From assembly GCA_902762305.1 (NCBI GenBank), contig CACWNW010000011.1, positions 62,001 to 126,000 on the forward strand: a stretch of 64,000 nt of DNA, read 5' to 3'. Position 1 is the stretch's first letter, and each line of letters starts with the position of its first letter. Origin of the DNA: Fibrobacter succinogenes. Its GTDB lineage: Bacteria; Fibrobacterota; Fibrobacteria; Fibrobacterales; Fibrobacteraceae. Positions 34,991 to 43,213 of the stretch are shown piece after piece. Under the pieces are notes generated by a model. It searched no databases. It was not told the origin of the DNA and saw nothing but the letters and a program-made list of their open reading frames with translations. A program made the position numbers and the translations under genes.

Positions 34991-36001
34991 TCAGCGCACG
35001 GAGTAGGCAAACAATTTGCTCGTGCTGTAATCCCCGAGGAACGAATCATTGTCATAATAGAGGTTCCAGTACGGTGCATGCGACGGCGAGGAACTCTCCT
35101 GGGCAATCCAGAAATCGGCTTCCTTGCCCATGCCCTGGAAATTGCCCTTCGCATCCCTGTAACCGGCAGCCATAGCGCCAAAGCCGTATCGGTCCGTACC
35201 GTCGGGCCATTCTTCGCTATGCGTCCAGGAGAACTTCATCTTGAGAATCGTTCCCATCTTTTCCTTTTCGTACTTGTTGTGCTTTTTCAGGTAAGCCACA
35301 AGCGCCTTCATGTCGGCGACCTTGGGCACCCGGAAGCCCTCGGGGCAAACTCCCTGATGTTCACGCGCAAGTTTCGAACCGGCAGCGGCAGACGCATTGG
35401 ATTCCGGCAAATCCATCGCGGCCGACCAAGTATAGAGCCTACCGAACACGTTGCAATTTTCGGACTTGTTGTCGTAGCACCAGCTGCCTTCGGAGCGGTA
35501 GTTCAGGTTCTGTCCCATCCACACCTGGCCACCGATAGTCACGAGCCTGTACAGCTGTCCATCGCGCTTGTCGCACAGGGAGCCTTCGGGCACATTCTCA
35601 CAATAAACAGGAGGCGGAGGTTCGGCCGAAGAAGACGACACCACAATAACGGATGGTCTCGGCCTCGCCTTCGATGATGAGGAGTATTTCTCGGCGACAG
35701 GTTCCTCGGCAACGAGCGTACCGGCGGGGGAAGCCTCGGCCGTATCTGCAGGCGGTTCGGCAACCGTATCGACAGGCGGCTTTTCGGACTCTTCTCGATA
35801 CACCATAGGTGCTTCGGTCGGAACCGTGTCGACCTTCGTTTCGGGTTCGGCCGGTTCGGGCGGCTGGACCTGTTCGCGCGGTATTTCGCGGACCTTTAGA
35901 GGCGCATGCCTTTCAAAAGGTTCTTCCTGGCTGCAAGCAAAAAACATCCCGGCAACAGCCAGGAGCAGTCCTTCATATAATCTTCTCTTAATAATATTCA
36001 C
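34991..36001 (-). CDS. FISUMP (TIGR02145) domain lipoprotein
   Basis: About 336 aa. The C-terminal 190 residues form the Fibrobacter major paralogous domain: VTIGGQVWMGQNLNYRSEGSW, NVFGRLYTWSAAMD, VCPEGFRVPKVADMKALVAYL and FWIAQE. The N-terminal half is a Pro/Glu/Thr- and Ser-rich spacer after a lipoprotein signal (LLLAVAGMFFAC). The domain is of unknown function but expanded in Fibrobacter. I prefer the GTG at 36001 (about 12 residues before the longest start), because it puts basic residues (IIKRR) just before the hydrophobic core. No clear ribosome site is visible for either start. The usual closing VRCV motif is replaced by KLFAYSVR. Confidence 0.82.
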   Translation of the reverse strand: MNIIKRRLYEGLLLAVAGMFFACSQEEPFERHAPLKVREIPREQVQPPEPAEPETKVDTVPTEAPMVYREESEKPPVDTVAEPPADTAEASPAGTLVAEEPVAEKYSSSSKARPRPSVIVVSSSSAEPPPPVYCENVPEGSLCDKRDGQLYRLVTIGGQVWMGQNLNYRSEGSWCYDNKSENCNVFGRLYTWSAAMDLPESNASAAAGSKLAREHQGVCPEGFRVPKVADMKALVAYLKKHNKYEKEKMGTILKMKFSWTHSEEWPDGTDRYGFGAMAAGYRDAKGNFQGMGKEADFWIAQESSSPSHAPYWNLYYDNDSFLGDYSTSKLFAYSVR

Positions 36002-36147
36002 AGAAAAAAATATATGCAATTTTGAAGCAAAAATCACGCTTCGAAAAGAAAAAAGTTTGTAAAACGAAAGAAATTTTTAAGTTTATTTGGAATAATCCAC
36101 CCCTTATCTGGAATATTCCACCATAACTTGGCGTTTTTCGAGTAAAA

Positions 36148-36609
36148 TCACGGCATATAGGCCGGCAAGGCTGCGATTTTCTGGAATTTTCCCGATCCCG
36201 AATCCAACGCAAAATAAGCGGTCGCATCGCCCAGGGCAAGCATTACATATTTCGGCGATATCACCTTGAGGTACTTGTTGAGCTGCACCTGCAGTGCCGG
36301 CCAGGTGTATTCCCCGGGCGCCTTGCATTCCACCAGGAGCCAAGGTTTGTCCACTGCAGCACCCTCGCGGAAATTGTGCACCAGGATATCGACGCGGTCA
36401 TCCGTCTTCGGGTCGACCGTCGCAAGCGCGAACTCAACAGCAATGAGGTGTGCAGGCACCTTGACCTCGTTCAGCAAGAACTGGATAGTCGCCTGACGCA
36501 CGTGTTCTTCGGGCGTGGCGGGTACATCCTTCTTGCGGATCGGGTCGTACAAGGTCTCGTGAATCATGGCCTGAATATAGAAATCTAAACGAGATTGCTT
36601 AGACACCAT
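36148..36609 (-). CDS. Type I restriction enzyme R N-terminal-like (HSDR_N_2) nuclease-fold protein
   Basis: A 153-aa stand-alone protein with a PD-(D/E)XK-like core: DDRVDILV followed by LLVECK (catalytic-like D...E-x-K), the pattern of PF13588. A helical N-terminus (EEHVRQATIQFLLNE) precedes it. No methylase or specificity subunit is nearby, so it is not a restriction system as it stands. Many genomes carry this short family alone, with unknown role. I chose MVSKQSRL (36609) as the start; an upstream start at 36654 adds 15 residues. Confidence 0.75.
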   Translation of the reverse strand: MVSKQSRLDFYIQAMIHETLYDPIRKKDVPATPEEHVRQATIQFLLNEVKVPAHLIAVEFALATVDPKTDDRVDILVHNFREGAAVDKPWLLVECKAPGEYTWPALQVQLNKYLKVISPKYVMLALGDATAYFALDSGSGKFQKIAALPAYMP

Positions 36610-36644
36610 CCGGGGCCGAGCAATGACAAAAGTAAGCGGTAGCC

Positions 36645-36673
36645 TTGACAACACCTAAATCTGGAACTATCTT
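36645..36673 (+). promoter_or_regulatory. Strong sigma-70-type promoter for the small RNA candidate
   Basis: TTGACA (36645-36650), a spacer of exactly 17 bp, and TATCTT (36668-36673). This is the cleanest promoter seen in the window. Transcription should begin near 36680. Confidence 0.75.
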
Positions 36674-36679
36674 TTTGCT

Positions 36680-36847
36680 CATGAACAAAATCTTTGGACA
36701 GAACCTCGCAGCAGCAGCGATTGCAGCAAGCCCGGCAGCAGCCCGAGCTATTATGGGGCTGTCCAGAGAAACCAAGATCTGTAAGGCATAACGCTAAAAT
36801 CCAGATGAAAAGTTTCAAGGGCAGCCCCGCAAACGGCTGCTTTTTTT
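36680..36847 (+). ncRNA. Candidate structured small RNA of about 168 nt
   Basis: The segment lies between a consensus promoter and a strong intrinsic terminator, with no clear protein family. It can fold into a long hairpin: GGACAG (36697-36702) pairs with CTGTCC (36761-36766), extended by ATCTT...GG with CC...AAGAT. Inside, CTCG pairs with CGAG around a GCAGCAGC-rich apical part. I could not match it to SRP RNA, tmRNA or RNase P; a 6S-like role is possible but unproven. Alternatively, an ATG at 36681 opens a 36-codon frame (MNKIFGQNLAAAAIAASP..., stop 36791) that would be leaderless. Confidence 0.55.
36821..36847 (+). terminator. Intrinsic terminator of the small RNA candidate
   Basis: Stem GCAGCC / GGCTGC with an 8-nt loop, followed directly by eight T residues. 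Confidence 0.92.
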
Positions 36848-36901
36848 TATTTATCCCGATTTTAACCATTAAACACAAGGATTAACGGAAATTCTTACCT
36901 A

Positions 36902-36933
36902 GATCCTTCGCCCTTTACTGGGCTCAGGATGGC
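36902..36933. repeat. Degenerate dispersed repeat before the aminotransferase
   Basis: A diverged copy of the family, reading GATCCTTCGCCC...GGGCTCAGGATGGC, about 110 bp upstream of the aminotransferase start. Confidence 0.65.
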
Positions 36934-37044
36934 ACTGAGTTGAAAATCAAGGCTCTGGATGGCGTTGAAGCAACATTACAGGATGATTATTATTCTATAA
37001 TTACAGCGCAAAAAGAATTTTCGATACCTATACAGGAGCATAAA

Positions 37045-38346
37045 ATGCGCAGAAGACTTTTGAGCGAAGGTGCCAAGGAACTCTCTTACGAAATCCGCGA
37101 GATCGTGAAGAAGGCAAACCAGCTCAAGGCACTCGGCCTTCCCATCCACTGGGAAAACATCGGCGACCCGATCGAAAAGAAGTGCCAAATTCCCGACTGG
37201 ATCAAGGACATCGTGGTCGACCTCGTCAAGACGAACCGCAGCTACGGCTACTGCCCCTCCAAGGGCATGCTCGAGACCCGCGAATTTCTGGTGAAAGAGA
37301 ACAACAAGCTCGGCGGCGCACAGATTAACGTCGACGACATCCTGTTCTTCAACGGCCTCGGTGACGCCATCGCCACCATCTACGGCCTCTTGTCGATGAA
37401 CACTCGCATCATCGGACCGGCTCCGGCTTACAGCACCCACAGTTCCGCCGAAGCGGCCCACGCCCACACGGCCCCGATTACCTACAGCCTCCAGCCCGAA
37501 AACCACTGGTACCCGGACCTGGAAGAACTTGAAAACAAGGTGAAGTACAACCCGAGCATCGCGGGCATCCTCATTTTGAACCCGGACAACCCGACCGGCA
37601 TGGTCTACCCGCTCGACATCCTCAAGAAGATTGTGGATATCGCGAAGCGCTACAACCTGTTCATCATCTGCGACGAAATCTACAACAAGATTACGTACAA
37701 TGGCGCCCACGCCTACGCCCTGGCCGAATACATCGGTGACGTGCCGGGCATCGCGCTCAAGGGCATTTCCAAGGAATACCCGTGGCCGGGCGCTCGCTGC
37801 GGCTGGGCCGAATACTACAACCGCGACAAGGACGAACAGTTCGACGCCTTCTGCCGCGCCATCGACAACGCGAAGATGGTGGAAGTCTGCTCGACCACGC
37901 TCCCGCAGATGACGATTCCGCGCGTGCTGGGCGACCCTCGCTTTATTGAGCACCGTACCGCGCTGAACGAAAAGATTGGCCGCCGCAGCGCCATCATCAA
38001 CGAAATCCTCTCCGACATTCCGGAGCTGTACTTCAACCCGACTTACGGCGCGTTCTACAACACCATCATCTTCCGTGAAGGCACGCTCAACAGCCACCAG
38101 AGCTTGAAGATTGACAACCCAATCATCAAGAAGAAGGTCGAGGAATGGTGCAGCAAGACGACGAACCTCGACTACCGCTTCGTGTACTACCTGCTGGGCG
38201 CAAAGGGCATCTGCGTGGTTCCGAGTACCAGTTTCTGCACGGACTTGAAGGGCTTCCGCGTGACGCTCCTCGAAGAAGACGAAGACGAACTGCGTAGCGT
38301 GTTCACCACGATCCACGACGCCATCGTGGAATACCTGCACAGCTAA
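37045..38346 (+). CDS. Class I/II PLP-dependent aminotransferase
   Basis: A 433-aa fold-type I aminotransferase. The PLP-binding Lys is K243 in GISKEYPWPGARCGW. Other marks are NPDNPTGMVYPLDIL, FIICDEIYNKITY and the FRVTLLE C-terminal substrate-Arg region. Length and the YPWPG motif suggest an alanine- or aspartate-type enzyme, but the amino-acid substrate is not clear. I chose the ATG at 37045, preceded by AGGAG (37034-37038); an earlier open start reads through repeat-derived leader DNA. The next gene follows by 20 bp. Confidence 0.9.
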   Translation: MRRRLLSEGAKELSYEIREIVKKANQLKALGLPIHWENIGDPIEKKCQIPDWIKDIVVDLVKTNRSYGYCPSKGMLETREFLVKENNKLGGAQINVDDILFFNGLGDAIATIYGLLSMNTRIIGPAPAYSTHSSAEAAHAHTAPITYSLQPENHWYPDLEELENKVKYNPSIAGILILNPDNPTGMVYPLDILKKIVDIAKRYNLFIICDEIYNKITYNGAHAYALAEYIGDVPGIALKGISKEYPWPGARCGWAEYYNRDKDEQFDAFCRAIDNAKMVEVCSTTLPQMTIPRVLGDPRFIEHRTALNEKIGRRSAIINEILSDIPELYFNPTYGAFYNTIIFREGTLNSHQSLKIDNPIIKKKVEEWCSKTTNLDYRFVYYLLGAKGICVVPSTSFCTDLKGFRVTLLEEDEDELRSVFTTIHDAIVEYLHS

Positions 38347-38366
38347 TACACAGACTGTAGGTAAAG

Positions 38367-39866
38367 ATGGACGCGGCACTCGAAAAACGCCTCAAGAGGC
38401 AGGTTATCGGGAAGCCGCATCTTTTTTTGGCGGTCGTCCCGCTCGGATTCGAACAAACTCTTGTCGAAGAGTTAACCTCTATTAGTCAAGAGAACTCCCT
38501 TCGTCATCCTGAGCCGCAAACCGGCGAAGGATCCAGTCAAGAATCTATTTCTTTCCATGTCATTGGCGACGGAAAAGTCGAATTCACGGCAAAGATTACA
38601 GACGCCTGGAAGGCTGTCGCCTGCACCCGTATCGCGAACCGCATACTGATGCACATCGCCGACTTCAAGGCAGAAAACTTCCGCGAACTCGAGAAGAAGG
38701 CATCCGAAATCCCGTGGGAACTGTACCTGCGCAAAACCGCAGTGCCGTTGCTCCAACGTCACACCGAAGCGCGAAGCGCAAGTGTGTCCACTCCTAGTAA
38801 CTCGGAACTAGGAACTGGGAACTCATTATCCATACACGTCACCTGCAAACATTCACGCCTGTACCACAGCGACGCCATTGCGGAACGCCTGTACAACGTT
38901 ATCGGGGAAAAAATCCACAATTGTCACTCTGGAGCCGAAGGCGATAACGCCCCGCAGAACCTGTACGTCAATTTCCTCGACGACCGTTGCACCCTCTGGC
39001 TCGACCTCGCAGGCGAAGAACTCTACAAGCGCGGGCACGAGCGGCACGTCAACGACGCCCCGCTCAAGGAAACCATCGCCGCAGGGATGCTTTTCGAAGT
39101 TTCCGCGCTCGTCGCCGCACCGCTTACCCTCATCGACCCGATGGCAGGCAGCGGCACGTTCAGCCTCGAAGCCGCATACATGGCAAGCGAGCTCATTCCC
39201 GGCGTGTGCCGCGACTTCGCGCTAAAGCACCAGCCCGCATTCAAACCCGCCACCTGGAACCACATCGTCAATTCCGAATTGTCATTGCGAGGGAAAAATG
39301 CAACCGCGGCAATCACCGACGTCACACCGCAGCGCGAAACCACCCCTATCGTCACACCGAAGCGCGAAGCGCAAGAGTGTCCATCCGCAATAATCACAAA
39401 CGACATTTCAGAACGCGCGATAAGCATCATCCGCCACAACGTGGAATGCAGCCCGCTTGCATCGGCCCCACAAGGCGGGAACGCGCCGGCAATCGCACCG
39501 CAACTCAAGGATTTCTTCAGCTACACCGCCGAAGAGATTGCAAACGCATGCCCCGCCGGCACACAACCCGCAATGGTCCTGAACCCGCCCTACGGAAAAA
39601 GACTCGATTGCGATGCACCTAAACTCTACACGCAAATCGGGCGCAAGCTCGCCGAACTTGCGCACTGCCTGAAAGCCCTCGGCAAAACGCTCTCTGTCGC
39701 GATTCTCGCCCCAAAAGACGACACACGAGGCGGCGCAAAATATACCTGCACAGCAAACCTGTTGCGCGAATGCCCTGCACTCGACCCGGCAACAAACACA
39801 AGCGCGAAGCGCATCGTTACAAGCCACGGCGGTTTCACGCTCAACGCATTTTTTGCCAAGCTCTAG
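38367..39866 (+). CDS. RlmL/THUMP-type RNA methyltransferase with repeat-derived inserts
   Basis: A 499-aa class I SAM-dependent methyltransferase like the N-terminal half of RlmKL (23S rRNA m2G2445). Features are an N-terminal ferredoxin/THUMP-like part, LYKRGHERHVNDAPLKETIAAGML, SAM motif DPMAGSGTFSLEAA (from D257) and the catalytic NPPYGKRL (N406). The family is usually about 380 residues. The excess is explained by several in-frame insertions of dispersed repeats, at about residues 46-56, 131-153, 189-197, 305-316 and 319-339. They lie mostly where loops are expected, and the frame and motifs stay intact, so the enzyme may still work. The ATG is 20 bp after the aminotransferase stop. Confidence 0.85.
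   Translation: MDAALEKRLKRQVIGKPHLFLAVVPLGFEQTLVEELTSISQENSLRHPEPQTGEGSSQESISFHVIGDGKVEFTAKITDAWKAVACTRIANRILMHIADFKAENFRELEKKASEIPWELYLRKTAVPLLQRHTEARSASVSTPSNSELGTGNSLSIHVTCKHSRLYHSDAIAERLYNVIGEKIHNCHSGAEGDNAPQNLYVNFLDDRCTLWLDLAGEELYKRGHERHVNDAPLKETIAAGMLFEVSALVAAPLTLIDPMAGSGTFSLEAAYMASELIPGVCRDFALKHQPAFKPATWNHIVNSELSLRGKNATAAITDVTPQRETTPIVTPKREAQECPSAIITNDISERAISIIRHNVECSPLASAPQGGNAPAIAPQLKDFFSYTAEEIANACPAGTQPAMVLNPPYGKRLDCDAPKLYTQIGRKLAELAHCLKALGKTLSVAILAPKDDTRGGAKYTCTANLLRECPALDPATNTSAKRIVTSHGGFTLNAFFAKL
38503..39382. repeat. Set of dispersed repeats embedded in the methyltransferase gene
   Basis: Copies lie at: 38503-38534 (reverse GGATCC type), 38758-38789 and 39351-39382 (32 bp, GTCACACCGAAGCGCGAAGC start, one mismatch between them), 39321-39350 (diverged relative), 38796-38823 (GGAACTAGGAACTGGGAACT), 38932-38957 (GTCACTCTGGAGCCGAAGGCG), and 39281-39314 (GTCATTGCGAGGG...GGCAATC). 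All lengths keep the reading frame open. Confidence 0.8.
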
Positions 39867-40045
39867 CACATTTTTTTCGGGCAAAAAAGTTTCGATTTTA
39901 TTACCAAAATACAACGATAGTTTACAAAGAACGCCTCGAGAACACTTTGTAATGACAGACGTCAACCTAACCTTTTTTTTACATCGCAAATTGACGATAT
40001 GGATATATTTTATGGGGCGAGAATGTTTGGGTTAAACATGAGGTT

Positions 40046-41704
40046 ATGATGAAATTTCCATTCTTTAAATCACTGCTGCTTTCAAGCGCCTTGGTGATCG
40101 CTTGGAACTGCTCAGGCGACGACATTTTAACCCCGCCATCGGGATCCGAAGCTTCGGCTCCTGTATCCTGCTGGGTTTTAACGACGGACCAGAATTATCT
40201 GATTACGCCGTCAGAATCGGGAATATTCCCGGTTACAACTTTCGAAGGCGCCGAAGTCGGTAAATACGATCCGCAGACAGGCATACTCTCTGATTTAGAA
40301 GGTAACGCCCTCATCGAAGGCCTAGATCTCACAAACCTTCCCGTCGTAATCCACAATCCCGACGGCTCTGTTCTGGACGCCAACGGCAACCCCATACTTC
40401 CGTCCATGCCGATCTTCCCGTGGATGCCTGCATCCAGCGATGCAGTTGCAAGTTCCGCCACGATTCCCGCGGTATCTTCGAGCAGCATCGCCGCACCGGT
40501 GAATTCGTCCGTCACTCCGGACCCCAAGAGTTCCTCTTCCCAAGTGAACAGTTCTTCCAGCGCAAAGAGCTCCTCCAGTGTCAAGAGTTCTTCTTCCGAA
40601 AAGCTCGACCTCGGCAACCTCAAGCTTGAAGGCAGCCTCAACCAGACCGTACAAAAGAATTCGGCAATCAGCAAGGTGACCATCAGCGGTATTTCCAGCG
40701 AAGAAGCCATCAAGCGCGACTGGAAAATCTACTGGCTCGAAGTCAAGTTCAGCAACGGCACCTACACCATCCAGGGTACCGTTCCCGACCACATCGGCGA
40801 CGGCAGCTACACCGAAAAGTTTACGATCGACGGCAAGAACATCGATTTGAACATAACCGTGGGCAACGGCGGAAGCCAGCCCAAGTCTAGCTCCAGCGCG
40901 AAATCCAGCTCGAGCGCCAAGTCCAGCAGCAGCGCAAAGTCCTCTAGCAGCACCAAGTCTAGCTCCAGCAGTCAGCAACTGACTGGCGGCTGTCCGAACA
41001 TCGTCGTCAAGAGCGGCGGAAAGAGCGGCTCCGGTTGGGCCACTCGTTACTGGGATTGCTGCAAGCCCCATTGCTCCGGACAAAACAATACCTCCTACCA
41101 TTCCAAGCAGTGCACCAACAAGGGAAAGACCGAAAGTACTGACTGGAACGCTCAAAGTGTCTGCAGCGGTGGTAGCATGATGGCATGTACAAGCCAGATT
41201 CCGTTTACCATTGACGGTTGTTCCGACATGGGCTTCGCTTTTGCGGCTGTTCCTGCTCCTGACGGTGGATCCTGTGGCAAGTGCTTCCAGCTCACATTTA
41301 CCGGCGAAGGTCACTACAACTCTACGAACGCCAACACCAAAAAACTCAAGGGCAAGAAGCTCATCATTATGACGACAAACATCGGTGGTGACGTTCAACA
41401 GGGACAGTTCGACATCATGATCCCGGGCGGTGGCGTCGGCATGTTCAACGGCTGCTCTTCCATGGGCTGGGGAGCACAAGGTGAGCAATACGGCGGCCTC
41501 CTCTCCGACTGCGAAAAGGAAAGCAACTACAATGCAGGCACCTATGCAAAGTGCCTTACCGAAAAATGCAACAAGGCATTCAGCAACGATGAACAAGCCA
41601 AGAAGGGCTGCATGTTCCTCGTCGATTATATGCAGTCCGCAGGCAACCCCGAGCACAACTACGTGGAAGTGGAATGCCCGCAGGTGCTGAAAGACAGATA
41701 CTAA
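40046..41704 (+). CDS. GH45 endo-1,4-beta-glucanase with Ser-rich linkers
   Basis: A 552-aa exported cellulase. The N-terminus (MMKFPFFKSLLLSSALVIAWNC) looks like a lipoprotein signal with an atypical lipobox. The GH45 domain spans about residues 313-550. Catalytic Asp337 is in TRYWDCC and Asp456 in FDIMIPGGGVGMFNGC; Asp449 in GGD matches the flexible-loop Asp of Humicola Cel45. The Cys pattern (DCCKPHC, SCGKCF) is intact. Two Ser/Lys linkers (about 150-190 and 283-310) frame a beta-rich module (about 195-280) that I cannot name. It cuts cellulose internally with inversion. A terminator follows. Confidence 0.93.
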   Translation: MMKFPFFKSLLLSSALVIAWNCSGDDILTPPSGSEASAPVSCWVLTTDQNYLITPSESGIFPVTTFEGAEVGKYDPQTGILSDLEGNALIEGLDLTNLPVVIHNPDGSVLDANGNPILPSMPIFPWMPASSDAVASSATIPAVSSSSIAAPVNSSVTPDPKSSSSQVNSSSSAKSSSSVKSSSSEKLDLGNLKLEGSLNQTVQKNSAISKVTISGISSEEAIKRDWKIYWLEVKFSNGTYTIQGTVPDHIGDGSYTEKFTIDGKNIDLNITVGNGGSQPKSSSSAKSSSSAKSSSSAKSSSSTKSSSSSQQLTGGCPNIVVKSGGKSGSGWATRYWDCCKPHCSGQNNTSYHSKQCTNKGKTESTDWNAQSVCSGGSMMACTSQIPFTIDGCSDMGFAFAAVPAPDGGSCGKCFQLTFTGEGHYNSTNANTKKLKGKKLIIMTTNIGGDVQQGQFDIMIPGGGVGMFNGCSSMGWGAQGEQYGGLLSDCEKESNYNAGTYAKCLTEKCNKAFSNDEQAKKGCMFLVDYMQSAGNPEHNYVEVECPQVLKDRY

Positions 41705-41725
41705 TCAGAATAACCCATGTTAAAA

Positions 41726-41754
41726 GGCCTCGGCTCTGCCGAGGTCTTTTTTTT
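41726..41754. terminator. Terminator after the GH45 gene
   Basis: Stem CCTCGGC / GCCGAGG with a TCT loop, followed by T8 on the plus strand; A4 before it gives a weaker minus-strand terminator for the convergent nucleotidyltransferase gene. Confidence 0.88.
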
Positions 41755-41762
41755 AACAGCCT

Positions 41763-42947
41763 TTAAAAAAGTTCGCGAATCGAGGCCTTGCGCAACTTGA
41801 TGCGGTAGGGAATCGAGCGGATGAACCGTTTCCAGTAGGTCACTTCTGACCAGAAGACCTCCGACGGAGCGAAGGACCGGAAACGCAGCGCACGACGGCG
41901 CCGGAAGAACCACCTCGGGATAATCGAAAGGGCCTCCCCCTTCTCGTAGTATCCGAAGTTGCCACCTCGGAGAATCTGCTCCAGCATCAGTTTGCCGCGG
42001 GAAGCATCCGGAGCGCAGAGCATGCGTTCCCGTTCAAGCCCGAACACATACCCGAGCACCCACATAAGCGCACCGCACATGCGATAGAACCCGAACTTGC
42101 GGAGCTGGAGGGCAATTTCTTCCCGATCGGAAGCCGAAGCGTTCTGCAGCAGAACGAAGTAGTCGGCAACCTGCTTGAATCCTATACCACCGGCGACAAA
42201 ATGGCGCTGGATATGCGAGAACTGCATAGCAAGCGCAAACTTAAGCGACGGGATATAGAAGCCCTCCGGCGCAAGTTCCGTATGCGCGAGTTCAGCGAGA
42301 AGGTAGCGCTGCAGCCTCCGGTTCGTAAACGGGTTCAAGTTTCCCGATGAAGGCCGGAAATGCACCTCGACGCTGACTCCGTTCATTTTTTGCACAAGAT
42401 GCACATGGTGTCCGGAAACCGCAAGCTTTCTCTTCGCCATGGCATAAAGTTCTTCACGGGACTTGCCATGAGAAAGGAAGAAGGCTTCCATCGGTGCGGG
42501 CGAAATCATCTTGAGATACTGCAGGAGGGCGACGACCTTCTCGCGGCCGCCATCGACCCAGATGTCGATATCGCCGCACTGCCGCATAAACTTGTCCGGG
42601 TACAGGCGCGCATTGGCGGCCCCCTTCAAGATGACGGTACGCCTCCCCTGCTTCTGGAAAAGCTCGGTAAGGTGCGCAGCCTCTTCATTTATCAGGCGGT
42701 TATGCCCGCGGATAGCCTCGGCTTCGCTCGCCCACTGGAGGGCGAGGTTCAACGGCGGCTGCCGGTCCTTCGGGAGTTTGCAGATGCCCGCATAAGCGAT
42801 GCCCACCACCGAAAGTTTGGACGCCAGAGAATACAAAAGAGACCACTCTTTGGCGGTCTCTACGTTGAAATTAGCACACTCCCCCTCGCCTGCACCGAAT
42901 GCAAGCCGAATGAGGGTGAAGAGTCTTTCCTCCGAACCTGGAATCAA
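41763..42947 (-). CDS. Nucleotidyltransferase family protein (PF14907-like)
   Basis: A 394-aa protein of the NTP_transf_5 type. It has ILKGAANARLYPD, the metal-binding GDIDIWVDGG (Asp126, Asp128), and a helical C-terminal half (FSHIQRHFVAGGIGFKQVADYF). Members occur next to lasso-peptide and related RiPP genes, including those with HPrK-like kinases. The reaction on the peptide is not known. It starts with TTG (42947), three bases after the stop of a 45-aa peptide gene, in what looks like one transcript with two peptide genes. The partner genes (kinase, PqqD-like) are at 26-29 kb. Confidence 0.85.
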   Translation of the reverse strand: MIPGSEERLFTLIRLAFGAGEGECANFNVETAKEWSLLYSLASKLSVVGIAYAGICKLPKDRQPPLNLALQWASEAEAIRGHNRLINEEAAHLTELFQKQGRRTVILKGAANARLYPDKFMRQCGDIDIWVDGGREKVVALLQYLKMISPAPMEAFFLSHGKSREELYAMAKRKLAVSGHHVHLVQKMNGVSVEVHFRPSSGNLNPFTNRRLQRYLLAELAHTELAPEGFYIPSLKFALAMQFSHIQRHFVAGGIGFKQVADYFVLLQNASASDREEIALQLRKFGFYRMCGALMWVLGYVFGLERERMLCAPDASRGKLMLEQILRGGNFGYYEKGEALSIIPRWFFRRRRALRFRSFAPSEVFWSEVTYWKRFIRSIPYRIKLRKASIRELF

Positions 42948-42950
42948 GGC

Positions 42951-43088
42951 TTAAGCCAGAGGATCCTGATCGTGCGGAGCGAGGCCAAGTTCGCCACCAG
43001 TCTCGTCAGACCCGTCAAGCAGATTAATCCGAGCGTCAAGATGCACGATTTTCATTTCCGGTTCTTTGTATTCTTTTCTGTTTTCCAT
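42951..43088 (-). CDS. Putative RiPP precursor peptide 2 (45 aa)
   Basis: Reads MENRKEYKEPEMKIVHLD and then a variable tail with a GG (DGSDETGGELGLAP) ending DQDPLA. The KEYxxPEM block is shared with the peptide encoded just upstream. YxxP is the leader motif recognised by PqqD-like proteins in lasso-peptide precursors. The ribosome site AAGGA is at the right distance from the ATG. The TAA is three bases before the nucleotidyltransferase start. It is too short for most gene finders. The product is unknown; a RiPP precursor is inferred from the motif and neighbours. Confidence 0.72.
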   Translation of the reverse strand: MENRKEYKEPEMKIVHLDARINLLDGSDETGGELGLAPHDQDPLA

Positions 43089-43100
43089 AAGTTCCTTCAA

Positions 43101-43211
43101 TTAGTTGCGCTCGATAAACTCTACTTCCATGCTTTCACTCAACAGGTCTGCAGAATGATCCAGTTCAACAACCTTCATTTCGGGCGCTATGTATTCCTTT
43201 TTTTCGTTCAT
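43101..43211 (-). CDS. Putative RiPP precursor peptide 1 (36 aa)
   Basis: Reads MNEKKEYIAPEMKVVELD, followed by HSADLLSESMEVEFIERN. It shares the leader pattern KEYxxPEMKxVxLD with the next peptide, while the C-terminal part is different, as expected of leader and core regions. Its ATG lies two bases after the stop of the 1276-aa surface protein gene; the ribosome site is weak. The tail SMEVEFIER closely resembles SMEVDFVER near the C-terminus of that surface protein. Confidence 0.68.
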   Translation of the reverse strand: MNEKKEYIAPEMKVVELDHSADLLSESMEVEFIERN

Positions 43212-43213
43212 AA

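Noticed and set aside
36148-36609. Type I restriction-modification system
   Set aside because: Only a short R-subunit N-terminal-like domain is present; no HsdM, HsdS or helicase part.
36680-36847. SRP RNA or tmRNA
   Set aside because: The GGAA-tetraloop core of SRP RNA and the tRNA-like acceptor of tmRNA are absent.
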